DNA of 52,316 nucleotides from Limisphaerales bacterium (GTDB lineage Bacteria > Verrucomicrobiota > Verrucomicrobiia > Limisphaerales > UBA1100). A model generated the notes under the pieces. It was given only the letters and a program-made list of their open reading frames with translations, searched no databases and was not told the DNA's origin. Shown piece by piece: positions 34,993 through 43,504 of the stretch. Position 1 is the first letter of the stretch. Each line of letters starts with the position of its first letter. A program made the translations under genes and the position numbers. The stretch is from assembly GCA_014382585.1 (NCBI GenBank), contig JACNJL010000056.1, positions 1 to 52,316 on the forward strand. The letters run 5' to 3'.

Positions 34993-35750
34993 CCGACACG
35001 CCCAAGTTGAATGTGGATAGCCTGCGTGCCTGGTACGGAGACGACGAGGTGATTCATGGAATTTCATTTGATGTGCGGAAGAATGAAATCTTCGGCATCA
35101 TCGGGCCTGCGCAATCCGGCAAGACCACGTTGCTGAAGATCATTAACCGCACCCTGGAATTCACCACCGGCTCACGCATGGGCGGGTTGGTGGAGATGGA
35201 TGGACAGGATGTGTATCACATCAAAGACGTATACGGATATCGCCGCCGCGTGGGCATGGTGGCGCCGTTGCCGGTGGGGCTGCCGCTTTCCATTTACGAT
35301 AACGTCGCCTTTGCGCCGCGCAGTTTTGGCATGAAGGACAAGCAGGAGCTTGATGGCTTGGTGCAGAAATGTCTCGAGCAGGCGGCCTTGTGGGATGAGG
35401 TGAAGGACCGACTCGACTCGCTGGGCACCAAGCTCTCCGGAGGCCAACAGCAGCGGCTGACCATCGCGCGCGCGTTAAGTCATCAGCCGGAGGTCTTATG
35501 TCTCGATGAATTTTCAATCGCCATCGACCCGGTCACCACAATGAAGATTGAGGACGTGCTCAAGGAGCTGCGCAATGAAATGACGATCATTCTCGTGACC
35601 AACCTCGTGCAACAGGCGCGGCGGTTGGCGGATCGGACGATGTTTATGCTCAACGGCGAAGTGGTGGAGATCGGCGATACGGAGCCGATGTTCTCCGGCA
35701 ATGCCAAGCAGCCCAAGACCAATGCCTTTGTGAGTGGAGCTTTTGGATGA
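34986..35750 (+). CDS. pstB: phosphate ABC transporter ATPase, first copy, with altered Q-loop and H-loop
   Basis: The 254-residue protein is recognisable as PstB throughout (VDSLRAWYGDDEVIHGISF, YDNVAFAPR, LFxxNAKQPKT-like end). Walker A is GPAQSGKTT (40-48), the signature is intact LSGGQQQRL (150-157), and Walker B keeps Asp174-Glu175 but reads LDEFSIAID instead of MDEPCSALD. The Q-loop, normally VFQ, is VAP (Pro94), and the switch His of VTH is Asn206 (VTNLVQQ). It should bind ATP but is unlikely to hydrolyse it well with its own Walker/H-loop set. The neighbouring second copy has the opposite defect. It overlaps pstA by seven bases. Confidence 0.9.
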   Translation: MVADTPKLNVDSLRAWYGDDEVIHGISFDVRKNEIFGIIGPAQSGKTTLLKIINRTLEFTTGSRMGGLVEMDGQDVYHIKDVYGYRRRVGMVAPLPVGLPLSIYDNVAFAPRSFGMKDKQELDGLVQKCLEQAALWDEVKDRLDSLGTKLSGGQQQRLTIARALSHQPEVLCLDEFSIAIDPVTTMKIEDVLKELRNEMTIILVTNLVQQARRLADRTMFMLNGEVVEIGDTEPMFSGNAKQPKTNAFVSGAFG

Positions 35751-35754
35751 TCCG

Positions 35755-36534
35755 ATGATGAGTGCTCAACGCGAACATGCCATTGTGACGGAGAAACTGA
35801 GCCTCTGGTACGGCGATTTTCAAGCGCTCGATGGGGTCTCCACACGCATCCGAGATGGTGTTATCACCGGCCTGATCGGCCCGAGCGGTTGTGGTAAAAC
35901 CACGTTCCTCCGCTGCCTCAATCGCGTGAACGAACGCTACGGCAACGTTCGCACCGAAGGGATGATCGATATCCTCGGCAAAAATATTTACGACGACGAC
36001 GTATCGCTCATCGAGCTGCGCAAGTCCGTGGGCATGGTCTTTCAGCGACCCAATCCGCTGCCGATTTCCGTTTATGAAAACGTCGTGTTCGGCCTGCGCA
36101 TCCACAAGCGGCGCAGTGAACTGAGCAAATCTGTGCTGGACCAAGCTGTCGAAGAAGCCTTACGCGAGGTGCGGCTGTGGGCGGATCTCAAGGATCGCCT
36201 GCACGATAAGGCCACGGACCTGCAGCTCGAGCAGCAACAAAAGCTGTGCATCGCGCGGCTGCTGCCACTCAAGCCCGATGTGATTTTGATGGACGAGCCG
36301 TGCTCCGCCCTGGACGTCGAGGCCACCACTGCGGTGGAGGAACTGATGCGGACGCTAGCCGGGCGATACACCATCGTGATCGTCACCCACAACATGGCTC
36401 AGGCGCGCCGCATTAGTGATGATTGTATTTTCATGCTACTGGGCGACATCGTGGAACAGGCCCGAACCGAGGATTTGTTCCTCAATCCCCAGCACGAAAA
36501 GACGGCCGACTACATTGAAGGCCGTTATGGATGA
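35755..36534 (+). CDS. pstB: phosphate ABC transporter ATPase, second copy, with degenerate signature
   Basis: The 259-residue protein starts at the ATG at 35755 (an ATG follows at 35758; a GTG at 35734 overlapping the first copy is less likely). Walker A GPSGCGKTT (42-50), the Q-loop VFQ (Gln97), Walker B ILMDEPCSALD (Asp180-Glu181) and the switch VTHN (His212) are all canonical PstB. The signature that should read LSGGQQQ is LQLEQQQK (156-163), so this copy cannot offer a normal LSGGQ to the opposite site. Together with the first copy it can complete only one standard ATP site. It ends the Pho/Pst run; no terminator is evident in the 18-base gap to the convergent gene. Confidence 0.92.
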   Translation: MMSAQREHAIVTEKLSLWYGDFQALDGVSTRIRDGVITGLIGPSGCGKTTFLRCLNRVNERYGNVRTEGMIDILGKNIYDDDVSLIELRKSVGMVFQRPNPLPISVYENVVFGLRIHKRRSELSKSVLDQAVEEALREVRLWADLKDRLHDKATDLQLEQQQKLCIARLLPLKPDVILMDEPCSALDVEATTAVEELMRTLAGRYTIVIVTHNMAQARRISDDCIFMLLGDIVEQARTEDLFLNPQHEKTADYIEGRYG

Positions 36535-36552
36535 GGCGTGTTTAACCTAACC

Positions 36553-37281
36553 CTAACGCACCGGACCCCACACCTGTTCCATCACTTTGAACATGCGCGG
36601 GTCGTGTTCCTTTAATTCTGCGCGTACGAAGGGATAAAAATCATTCACCCCCAGATACGCCTCCGTGCTCTCGGCGAAATACTCCTTGTGATTGTTCAGG
36701 CCGTAATGCTTCACCGGCCGGCGTCCCGTGTAGAGCAGCACCTTCTCATAGATCCCCTCCTTCTTGGCCGCCTCGTACGCGCCGATGATGTCCTTGTTTT
36801 CAAAACTCAACACCTGATCATGATACGCATGCGCCAGCTCGTGCAGGATCACATAGGGATGCTTGGCCCACATACCACGATCAATCAACGCGCGAGCCCG
36901 CGGAATGTGCACGTGCTTGGCTAGGGCCGGGTCATGCCGATTGGCGCGCAACCAACTCACACTCGGATGATACTGCATCGAGCCCAGTCGCTCATTGTGC
37001 AGCTCCAACCGGATCGGTAGCTTCTGCAGCGCTTTCCATTTTTTTTCCGGCAAAATATATTTCACCCGCTGCAAATGATTAGCCAGCGCCACCAGACACT
37101 GGTCAGCCAACGCCTTGTTGTCCTCCGCCAACAACCGCGGCTCCACCGCAATCGTCCACCCCTCGACGTTCTTTTTGATCGGCTTGTAATACGGCTCTTT
37201 GGGCGGATCAGCCTGTACGGTCAGTGCGAGGCTTAAGGTAAATAGGGCGACCCCGATGCGATGAATAATAATTGATGGCAT
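36553..37281 (-). CDS. exported zinc-metallopeptidase-like protein (HELAH)
   Basis: The 242-residue protein has a signal peptide (RIGVALFTLSLALTVQA) and the HExxH motif HELAHAYHDQ. About 50 residues later NHKEYFAESTEAYLG offers the Glu and the EYFAE-x-x-E-A-Y/F pattern seen in the anthrax-lethal-factor-like metallopeptidase group. There is no long pro-region. The substrate is unknown. A gap of about 130 bases upstream, between this gene and the VanX-like gene, shows no clear motif. It converges with the pstB copy. Confidence 0.8.
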   Translation of the reverse strand: MPSIIIHRIGVALFTLSLALTVQADPPKEPYYKPIKKNVEGWTIAVEPRLLAEDNKALADQCLVALANHLQRVKYILPEKKWKALQKLPIRLELHNERLGSMQYHPSVSWLRANRHDPALAKHVHIPRARALIDRGMWAKHPYVILHELAHAYHDQVLSFENKDIIGAYEAAKKEGIYEKVLLYTGRRPVKHYGLNNHKEYFAESTEAYLGVNDFYPFVRAELKEHDPRMFKVMEQVWGPVR

Positions 37282-37412
37282 GCGCCAACTTTAATGTTTG
37301 CCTCGCGCAGGGCAATTGGAAAATGCGGCTATCAAAGCACCTTCATTTTGTGAGTAGCATGCGAGCGCGGGTCGGCTCCAACGCATCGGTTACAAGATGT
37401 CCGGGCGATCGC

Positions 37413-38261
37413 TTAGGTTGAAATTATGGCCCGTTCAAGGGCGGCGGTGATTTCAGTTTCCATTTGGGACAATGGATTGAGCGGGCCGAGCGCATCGGCG
37501 TAGGGCGTGACTTCGTTGGTGTGCGGATCCCAATCAACCGGTCCGTAACGAGCCGGCGCGGGCCGGTCCCTAAGCATATGCGCCATGGCATCACCTTGGT
37601 TGAAGTGCCAGTACTCGAAAGGGAAATGGACGAAATGGTGCGCCTCCATCATAGCGGTGATGGTGAGGCGGTTTTCGAGTTGCTCGGGGGTGATAAATGG
37701 CGAGCGCATGGGGGTGCGTTCGCTCATCTCAATGTACGGCCCGCCACGCCAAACCTCGGTGCGATCAGCGCGATTCAACACTGAAATATCGATGGCCGAA
37801 GCAGACATATGCGTGCCGACTTTGGGGATGTTAGCCACCAGCACATGGGCACGACGAAAAACCATCTCGGCCGGGGGCGGGCCGCCGTATTCCCAAGCGC
37901 ACTGTTGCACGATGGTATCGAACACCTCTGGCTTGCGGCCGAGGCGCGTTTGCATGTCGCGCGTGCGGAAGCCGTCCTCGATTTTCAAAATCCAGCCACG
38001 CTCGTTCATGTCGCGGCCAATGGCAATGACGTCATCGACGAGCCCTTCGCGGATGTAAAAAATGCGGTCGAGGTCATCGACGATTTTGCTGTCTGAAAAG
38101 AGCATCTCCACCCCGCCCGCCACCGCCGCGGCGCGAATATCCGCCAAGCCCTCGGCACATTCCACCACGGCAAAGGGCAGGATCGCGTCCACCAACTCAT
38201 GACCCGCATTCATCTGCTCCGTCCAATAAGCGCGGCGCTTATCATCGTCAAAATCACTCAT
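37413..38261 (-). CDS. D-Ala-D-Ala dipeptidase-like protein (M15D, VanX/DdpX family)
   Basis: The 282-residue protein has the M15 zinc site: GTHMSASAIDIS (His and Asp ligands, as SxHxxGxAxD) and, later, EYWHFNQG (catalytic Glu and the last His ligand, as EWWH in VanX). RTRDMQTRLGR matches the segment before the site. VanX/DdpX enzymes split D-Ala-D-Ala; whether this one recycles peptidoglycan peptides or has another dipeptide substrate is open. No signal peptide is present, so it is cytoplasmic. It starts three bases after the stop of a 47-residue gene and is the last gene of a three-gene unit. Confidence 0.8.
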   Translation of the reverse strand: MSDFDDDKRRAYWTEQMNAGHELVDAILPFAVVECAEGLADIRAAAVAGGVEMLFSDSKIVDDLDRIFYIREGLVDDVIAIGRDMNERGWILKIEDGFRTRDMQTRLGRKPEVFDTIVQQCAWEYGGPPPAEMVFRRAHVLVANIPKVGTHMSASAIDISVLNRADRTEVWRGGPYIEMSERTPMRSPFITPEQLENRLTITAMMEAHHFVHFPFEYWHFNQGDAMAHMLRDRPAPARYGPVDWDPHTNEVTPYADALGPLNPLSQMETEITAALERAIIST

Positions 38262-38264
38262 ATC

Positions 38265-38408
38265 TTAACGACGCCCGGGCCTTTTCACCGTTCGTAATAT
38301 TTTTTGGAACGGTGCCGGAGACTCACCCACGTCAAAAATAACCCGTACTTCGTTGTGCTCAAGTTCAATTTTAACAGTTTTGTTTTCCACTTGTTTCTCC
38401 GATCTCAT
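38265..38408 (-). CDS. 47-residue protein translationally coupled to the PQQ-propeller gene
   Basis: The ATG at 38408 overlaps the TGA of the propeller gene by four bases (ATGA). The frame runs 47 codons to a TAA three bases before the dipeptidase start. This tight packing on both sides argues for a real gene. The product begins MRSEKQVENKTVKIELEHNE and continues VRVIFDVGESPAPF, then a basic tail RTVKRPGRR. It looks like a small beta-strand protein without cysteine, signal or membrane part. No family is recognised. Confidence 0.6.
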   Translation of the reverse strand: MRSEKQVENKTVKIELEHNEVRVIFDVGESPAPFQKILRTVKRPGRR

Positions 38409-41041
38409 TTCCGCTCCCACACGGCAGGAATTGTTTCGGCCTCCTTGCCGTAGGTTTGCGAGACGATGAAGCCGCTGGCTTGGGAGGTGTAGAAGATGCG
38501 GCCGTTGCTGACAACGGCGCCGAGGCATTCGCGGCTGTCGATGGCCGGGCCGGTGGAGACGAGCTTGCCGTTGTTGGAAAGGTCAATCATGTCCATGTTG
38601 GCGCCGAGGACGAAGGGCTCGGACAGGGTGAAGCGGCAGCAGGCATAGTTGTGGCCGATGCTGGCGACGACCTTGCCGGTCTTGTGATCGTACACGTTGC
38701 CCTTGCCGCGGAGGGCGTTGGAGAAAATGTAGCGCTCGCCAACGGTGACGACGTTGAGCGCGGAGGTGACGGCGTCGGATTTCCACACGAGCTTGCCGTC
38801 CTTGGCGTTGAGGCACCAGACGAAGCGGTCGTTGGTGCCTTCCTTGGCGCGATTAAATCCGCCGATATAAATCCGGCCGTCGCGCGCGCTGAGCGTGCAC
38901 TTGGCGGTGACGTAATAATCGGTGGTGGACCACACGACCTTGCCGGTCTTGGGCTCGAGGCAGGCGGTGAAGCCGTTGTTTTCAACCGGCAATCCGCGCC
39001 GCGCTTTTTGGCTGGTAGCGTAGCCGAAGAAGACGGAGTAAAAAAGTTTGCCGTCGAGAATGCAGATGCCGCAGTCGTTGCCGCCCTTGCCGTATTTTGA
39101 AAAATCCTTTTCCCAAAGCAGCTTGCCGGTGTCGAGGTTCCACGCCCAAACGCGCGGGCGATGGTTCTTGGGGTAGTACGGATTGGTGTTGGAATAAATC
39201 CAGCTCATCACTTCCTTGCCGCCGTGTTCCTTGGGCGTGCCGCCGAAGGTGAAAAATTTTTCCGACCCCTGGTAATCATAATCGCCCGAGCCGGAGGCAT
39301 AGATGGCGACGTTGCCGTGAACCACCGGCGGAAACTGGCGGCTCCAGCCGGGCGAACCGGTGAAGGGTTGTTTCCACAGCAGCTTGCCCGTCGCGGCATC
39401 GAGGCAAAGAATGTGCGACTGCTTGATGCCGCCCTGCGGAATGAGCAATTTGCCCTTCACGTACAGCGGCGAGGTAAACGACAAAAAGCCGTCGGGAAAA
39501 TACGTGCGCCACAGCACGCGGCCGGTGTCCTGCTCGGCGGCGATGACCTGCCCCTCCGCGGTGTGGGTATAAAGCCGCCCGCCACCGCACACCGGCAGAT
39601 GCTTCACCGTGCCTTCCAGCCGACGCGCCCAGCGCATCCGCAGCGGCGGCTTGAGCCCTTGGTCATTGGAATTGCTGCCGGCGAAGTCGCCGTAGTTGGT
39701 GTACCAATTAAATTTATCGCCCGCCATCGGCCCCGCCAGCGGATTGCGAATTTTCGCCACGCCCAAGTCCTTCTTTGGCAACGCCGCCTTGCCGCCTGCG
39801 CCGTATATATATAGGTGCCCATCCTCGCTCCCGCAAAAAATTCGCCCATCCGCCACTGCCAACGGCGCGGAAATCGGCGCGCCAAACGCCGTCGGCAACG
39901 CCCGCGCCTTGCCGCCCTTCAACGGCACAATGTGCACCTTGCCATCGAGCCCGCCGTACACCGCGTGGTCGCGCGTCAGCACCGGCGGACAAATCGCCGC
40001 CGCCGCATTCAGCACTTCTGTTTTCCCTTCGCGATGCCGGCAAAGCCCCATTCCCTGCTCCGGCCGCACGCGGTAGACGGCCTCTTCGCGCACCGCCACG
40101 GGGGAGAAACTGAGCATTCCCGGCGTGCGGATGTCCGTCTGCGTGCCCTTAATGAAATCAACTTTCAGTTCATCGCCTTCCAGCCTCATGCTCTCGACGC
40201 GACCCGCGTTGTCGCGCCGGTGCCATTGCACGTACACGTTGCCTTGCGCGTCGGCGCTTTGGCCCAGCGTTGCCGGAAATTCCGTGCCGGCAAATTTCGG
40301 AATCACCGCCACCTTCCGCAGCTTCGGCTTCGCACCGGCGTCCTCCAGAAAAACCGTGCGGCCGCCCGCGGGCATCACGACGGTTTTGCCAATGAGCGCG
40401 ATGTCGCGCGAGCAAACAAAGTGATCCTCCCACGTCACCCGATCGCCGCGAAACTTCACCCAATCCGCGCCGAGCCAACGGTTGCCCTTGAAGCCCACGA
40501 CCTCGCGCACGAAATCCCATTCCCACGCCACCACGCCCTTCGGCGACAGCGCGAACACCCGCGCCCCGAGCGTCGCGCAATATACCCGCCCATCACCCAC
40601 CGCCGGCGCAGATAGAATCGGCTCCCCCAAATCCAACCGGTTAATGACCTTTCCCGTCCGCCGCTCAAGCACATAGTAAAAACCTGCCGTCGTCCCCACG
40701 TGCAAATAGTTCTCAATGACCGCCGGTGCCGCCACATTGTTGCAATTCCCCGCGCCGCCTTCGGTTTTGAAACGCCACCGCACCGCCGCCGTGGCGATGT
40801 CGATCCCATGCACCACCCCCGAGCCATCGATTACAAAAAACATCCCCTCCACCACCACCGGCGCGGCCTGCACCGTGTCGGTCAACGGCACCGCCGCCAG
40901 CAGTCCCAGTTGATTTTTTAAAACCTCCCCCGGCACGTTGCCCGAGCGCCGGGCATCACCCTGTAGTTGCGGCCAGCCGGCCCAAGTTTTAGTAAATAGA
41001 GAAAGTGAAACAAAAATCAGAACGGGGGCACGTGAGATCAT
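38405..41041 (-). CDS. large exported PQQ-like beta-propeller protein
   Basis: The 878-residue protein has a signal peptide (VLIFVSLSLFTKTWAG) and two sets of PQQ-like blades. Examples are VEGMFFVIDGSGVVHGIDIA with AAVRWRFKTEGG, LERRTGKVINRLDLGEPIL, DHAVYGGLDGKVHIVPLKGG, GRLYTHTAEGQVIAAEQDTG, LCLDAATGKLLWKQPFTG, and WNLDTGKLLWEKDF. The two sets suggest tandem propellers or a long single one. No PQQ ligand or dehydrogenase motif is evident, so a binding or assembly role is more likely than quinoprotein catalysis. It is the first gene of a three-gene unit, coupled by an ATGA overlap to the 47-residue gene. The gap to the divergent VOC gene is 107 bases. Confidence 0.85.
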   Translation of the reverse strand: MISRAPVLIFVSLSLFTKTWAGWPQLQGDARRSGNVPGEVLKNQLGLLAAVPLTDTVQAAPVVVEGMFFVIDGSGVVHGIDIATAAVRWRFKTEGGAGNCNNVAAPAVIENYLHVGTTAGFYYVLERRTGKVINRLDLGEPILSAPAVGDGRVYCATLGARVFALSPKGVVAWEWDFVREVVGFKGNRWLGADWVKFRGDRVTWEDHFVCSRDIALIGKTVVMPAGGRTVFLEDAGAKPKLRKVAVIPKFAGTEFPATLGQSADAQGNVYVQWHRRDNAGRVESMRLEGDELKVDFIKGTQTDIRTPGMLSFSPVAVREEAVYRVRPEQGMGLCRHREGKTEVLNAAAAICPPVLTRDHAVYGGLDGKVHIVPLKGGKARALPTAFGAPISAPLAVADGRIFCGSEDGHLYIYGAGGKAALPKKDLGVAKIRNPLAGPMAGDKFNWYTNYGDFAGSNSNDQGLKPPLRMRWARRLEGTVKHLPVCGGGRLYTHTAEGQVIAAEQDTGRVLWRTYFPDGFLSFTSPLYVKGKLLIPQGGIKQSHILCLDAATGKLLWKQPFTGSPGWSRQFPPVVHGNVAIYASGSGDYDYQGSEKFFTFGGTPKEHGGKEVMSWIYSNTNPYYPKNHRPRVWAWNLDTGKLLWEKDFSKYGKGGNDCGICILDGKLFYSVFFGYATSQKARRGLPVENNGFTACLEPKTGKVVWSTTDYYVTAKCTLSARDGRIYIGGFNRAKEGTNDRFVWCLNAKDGKLVWKSDAVTSALNVVTVGERYIFSNALRGKGNVYDHKTGKVVASIGHNYACCRFTLSEPFVLGANMDMIDLSNNGKLVSTGPAIDSRECLGAVVSNGRIFYTSQASGFIVSQTYGKEAETIPAVWERK

Positions 41042-41148
41042 AAAAAATGCTACCCCCGTGACCGACGGTTGTCGCTGTAAAAATACGAATCAAACGTGCG
41101 CAAAGACAAGCATTGGCAGCACGGTGCGAATGTCATAGCCTCCCGCGC

Positions 41149-41523
41149 ATGAAACATCGGGAACTAAATCACGTGGCACTGCACGTGGCAGACGTGGCGG
41201 CGAGCTGCGAATTTTATGAACGCGTGCTGGAATTGAAGCCGATGACGCGGCCGTCATTCCAATTCCCCGGCGCGTGGTATCGGCTGGGGATTACCCAGGA
41301 ACTGCACCTCATCGGCAATCGCACCGACCCCGTACACAGCGGCAATCGCGGCAATCATTACGCGCTGCTCATCGACGACATGGACGAATGGGAAGCGCAC
41401 CTGCAAACGCTGGGCGTGGACTATCGCGAACGCCGCACGCGCCCGGACGGGGCGTTTCAGATTTACGTGAAAGACCCCGATGGCCACACCATCGAGCTGT
41501 GCACCGCATCGGTTGCAAACTAA
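41149..41523 (+). CDS. VOC-family protein (glyoxalase/bleomycin-resistance fold)
   Basis: The ATG at 41149 gives a 124-residue protein. One VOC module is followed by its mirror: LNHVALHVADVAASCEFYER (first metal His) and GNHYALLIDDMDEWEAHL (second His), with the closing [15 protein letters not shown] (metal Glu). These small enzymes act on glutathione adducts, catechols or antibiotics; the substrate is not readable. The last 57 bases before its final codons (41449-41505) recur exactly at 43505-43561. The start was chosen because the fold begins there and an upstream frame (to 41113) adds unlikely residues. Confidence 0.88.
   Translation: MKHRELNHVALHVADVAASCEFYERVLELKPMTRPSFQFPGAWYRLGITQELHLIGNRTDPVHSGNRGNHYALLIDDMDEWEAHLQTLGVDYRERRTRPDGAFQIYVKDPDGHTIELCTASVAN
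41449..41505 (+). repeat. 57-base direct repeat, copy 1 (in the VOC gene)
   Basis: These 57 bases, encoding [19 protein letters not shown], are identical to 43505-43561. A few more bases upstream match with two differences. The repeats flank two minus-strand genes. Confidence 0.9.
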
Positions 41524-41530
41524 AGATCAG

Positions 41531-41583
41531 TTAGGGCAGTTTCTACGAAACCGCCTTGGCGCGCTCGGGGAGCGCGCTCTACC
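41531..41583. repeat. tandem-hairpin element between convergent genes (REP-like)
   Basis: Two adjacent inverted repeats fill the gap between the VOC and SMP-30-like genes. Bases 41535-41543 pair with 41547-41555 (one mismatch, 3-base loop). Bases 41559-41566 pair exactly with 41570-41577. The outer ends TAGG and CCTA also mirror each other. There is no T run, so it is not a standard terminator. The stop codon of the SMP-30-like gene (41579-41581) lies inside the element's end. Confidence 0.5.
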
Positions 41584-42517
41584 TATCATGACAAGATTCG
41601 ATTCGCTCGAATTGTTCAATCCAGCGCGCCCACGATAGCCCCGACTTCTCCACGCGAAATTTCACCAACCGCCGATGCTCCACTTCGGTGACATAAACCG
41701 TGCGGCCATCGGGGCCGCCGAAGCAGAGGTTGCTGGGCTTGGCGCCGAGCACGTCAATCTCTCGCAGGATTTCTCCGGCGGGCGACAGCACCACCACCGT
41801 ACCTTTGCCATAGCGGGTGATGTACAGATTACCATCGATATCGCAGCGCATACCATCGAAGCCGTGATTGGGGAATTTTTTCAGCAACATTTTGTTCGCC
41901 AAGGTGCCGTCGGGTTGAATATCGAATGCCCACACGTTGCGCTGTTTGCTTTCGTTGACGTACAGTTTTTTACCGTCCGGGCTCACCTCGATGCCGTTGG
42001 TGGTGCCCATCTTTTCTGCGAGACGGGTGACTTTCCCATCGGTGCCGATGCGCCAAAGCTGGCCGGTGCCCTTGTCCCAATTGGGGTCGCTGGCGAAGAG
42101 TGTGCCGTCGGGTGCGATGGCGAGGTCGTTGGGCTGATTCATCCGCGGCTCGTGCGCGAAGACTTCGATCTTTTTTGTGGCCGGATCAATACGCAGAACG
42201 TTGTGGCCCGTGTAATCGGCCACGTACATTTTACCGGCACGATCAAACCGGATGCCGTTGCCAATGCTCGCGCCCGGCAGGGTGACGAATATTTCTGAAT
42301 TCCCGTCCGGCGTGGTTTTGCCGATGGTGTGTTGTGCCTTGAAATTAACGGCGAAAATATTCCCTGCCAGATCACACGCCGGCCCTTCGATGCCGGGAGT
42401 GAAAGCATTGGTGACCGTAAGCGGTGTGGCGATGTACAGCGCGTCGGCCGGTTTGCACCAAGGGCATTGGCAGGCAACGCCGATCAACAGGAGGGTGGCA
42501 AGAAGGATTGTTTTCAT
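41579..42517 (-). CDS. exported SMP-30/gluconolactonase-like beta-propeller protein
   Basis: The ATG at 42517 gives 312 residues with a signal peptide (MKTILLATLLLIGVACQ) that ends near a cysteine and may be a lipoprotein site. Blades of the SMP-30/strictosidine-synthase-like propeller follow: IEGPACDLAGNIFAVNF, IGNGIRFDRAGKMYVADYTG, QPNDLAIAPDGTLFASDPNW, TNGIEVSPDGKKLYVNES, FDGMRCDIDGNLYITRYGKG and CFGGPDGRTVYVTEV. The Glu, Asn and Asp positions of the calcium site in this family (E of IEGP, N of TNGI, D of FDGMRCD) are present, so lactonase activity is plausible. Its final codons lie in the hairpin element at 41531-41583. Confidence 0.87.
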   Translation of the reverse strand: MKTILLATLLLIGVACQCPWCKPADALYIATPLTVTNAFTPGIEGPACDLAGNIFAVNFKAQHTIGKTTPDGNSEIFVTLPGASIGNGIRFDRAGKMYVADYTGHNVLRIDPATKKIEVFAHEPRMNQPNDLAIAPDGTLFASDPNWDKGTGQLWRIGTDGKVTRLAEKMGTTNGIEVSPDGKKLYVNESKQRNVWAFDIQPDGTLANKMLLKKFPNHGFDGMRCDIDGNLYITRYGKGTVVVLSPAGEILREIDVLGAKPSNLCFGGPDGRTVYVTEVEHRRLVKFRVEKSGLSWARWIEQFERIESCHDR

Positions 42518-42568
42518 CCGCGCGAGTGTCAGGCCCACGTGCAAAAAAATCAACGTCGTGCGGTAAAA

Positions 42569-43504
42569 TTATTCTGCCAGCCGATTGGGGAGGCTCCAGC
42601 GGATGCGCGCCAGCAGCAAATCACCGCGGGCATTTTTGCGCGGCATCGATTCGGCGACGGTTACCCAAGATTCGTTCGGGCCGGCGTTGGTGATGTTGAA
42701 GTTGCCCATCAACGCCACGTTGTCCGGATCCTTCACGCCATCGCCCACCAACGGCAGCACCACGCGCTCAGTGGAGCGAATGAGCCGCCGAGTGCGGACG
42801 TCCACTCGCGCCACATACAACGGCGCGCGCCAACGAATGATCCCGGTGTTGGATTTATCTTTGCGGGTGTAAACCAAAAACAAGCCATCGGAGTGCGTCA
42901 GCCAATGTTGCTGCGTGGTGGACATGTGGATCGGGTCGCCATTGTCCCAAACCCATCGTTGCTTGGGCATCCAGTTCAGTCCATCAGGGCTGACGCTTTG
43001 GTAACCGTGATCGTCCTCGGCACGGAGGGTAATGTAAAATTTACCGCCGAATTGCGTGACCGATGGCTCGAGCAAACCGCGCTTGTGCGCCAGCTTCAGC
43101 GGCGGGCCGACTTTTTTGATGCGCAACGTTTCGCCATCGAACGCGCACAACACGCCCGCCACCGATCGATGGGTCGGTTTGTCGCCAAAGGTGAACGCCA
43201 GCAAAATTTCGCCGTTGGGAAGCACCACGCGCTGGCCGCAGTTGTTCGAATAAATGAACGCGCCGCGCGGATCATTCCATTCGAGGATGCGCCGCTTGGT
43301 CCAGGTGCCATCGGCGCGGCGCACGGTGTAAACGGGATAGCGCGCCAATTGATCGCCGCGCGCAAATTTTGGCCCCCGATAAAAAACAACGTGCCCCATC
43401 GCGAGGATGGTTTTGGTTGGTGGATGATATTGCGGCACCACATCGCACACCCCGGCCATCAGCCCGGGATGCTTCGCCACGGGAACGCGGCCCAGCGCCG
43501 GGAT
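42569..43504 (-). pseudogene. sialidase-like beta-propeller gene, 5' end lost
   Basis: The frame encodes [69 protein letters not shown] and [15 protein letters not shown], all of the exo-alpha-sialidase/BNR-type family seen as secreted proteins in this phylum. The frame stays open to a GTG at 43543, but those first codons are the antisense of a duplicated VOC fragment (43505-43561) and cannot be original. Normal relatives have a signal peptide and several tens more residues, so the gene has lost its start. A terminator for the next gene upstream lies just beyond. It is probably inactive, or makes a cytoplasmic fragment. Confidence 0.72.
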
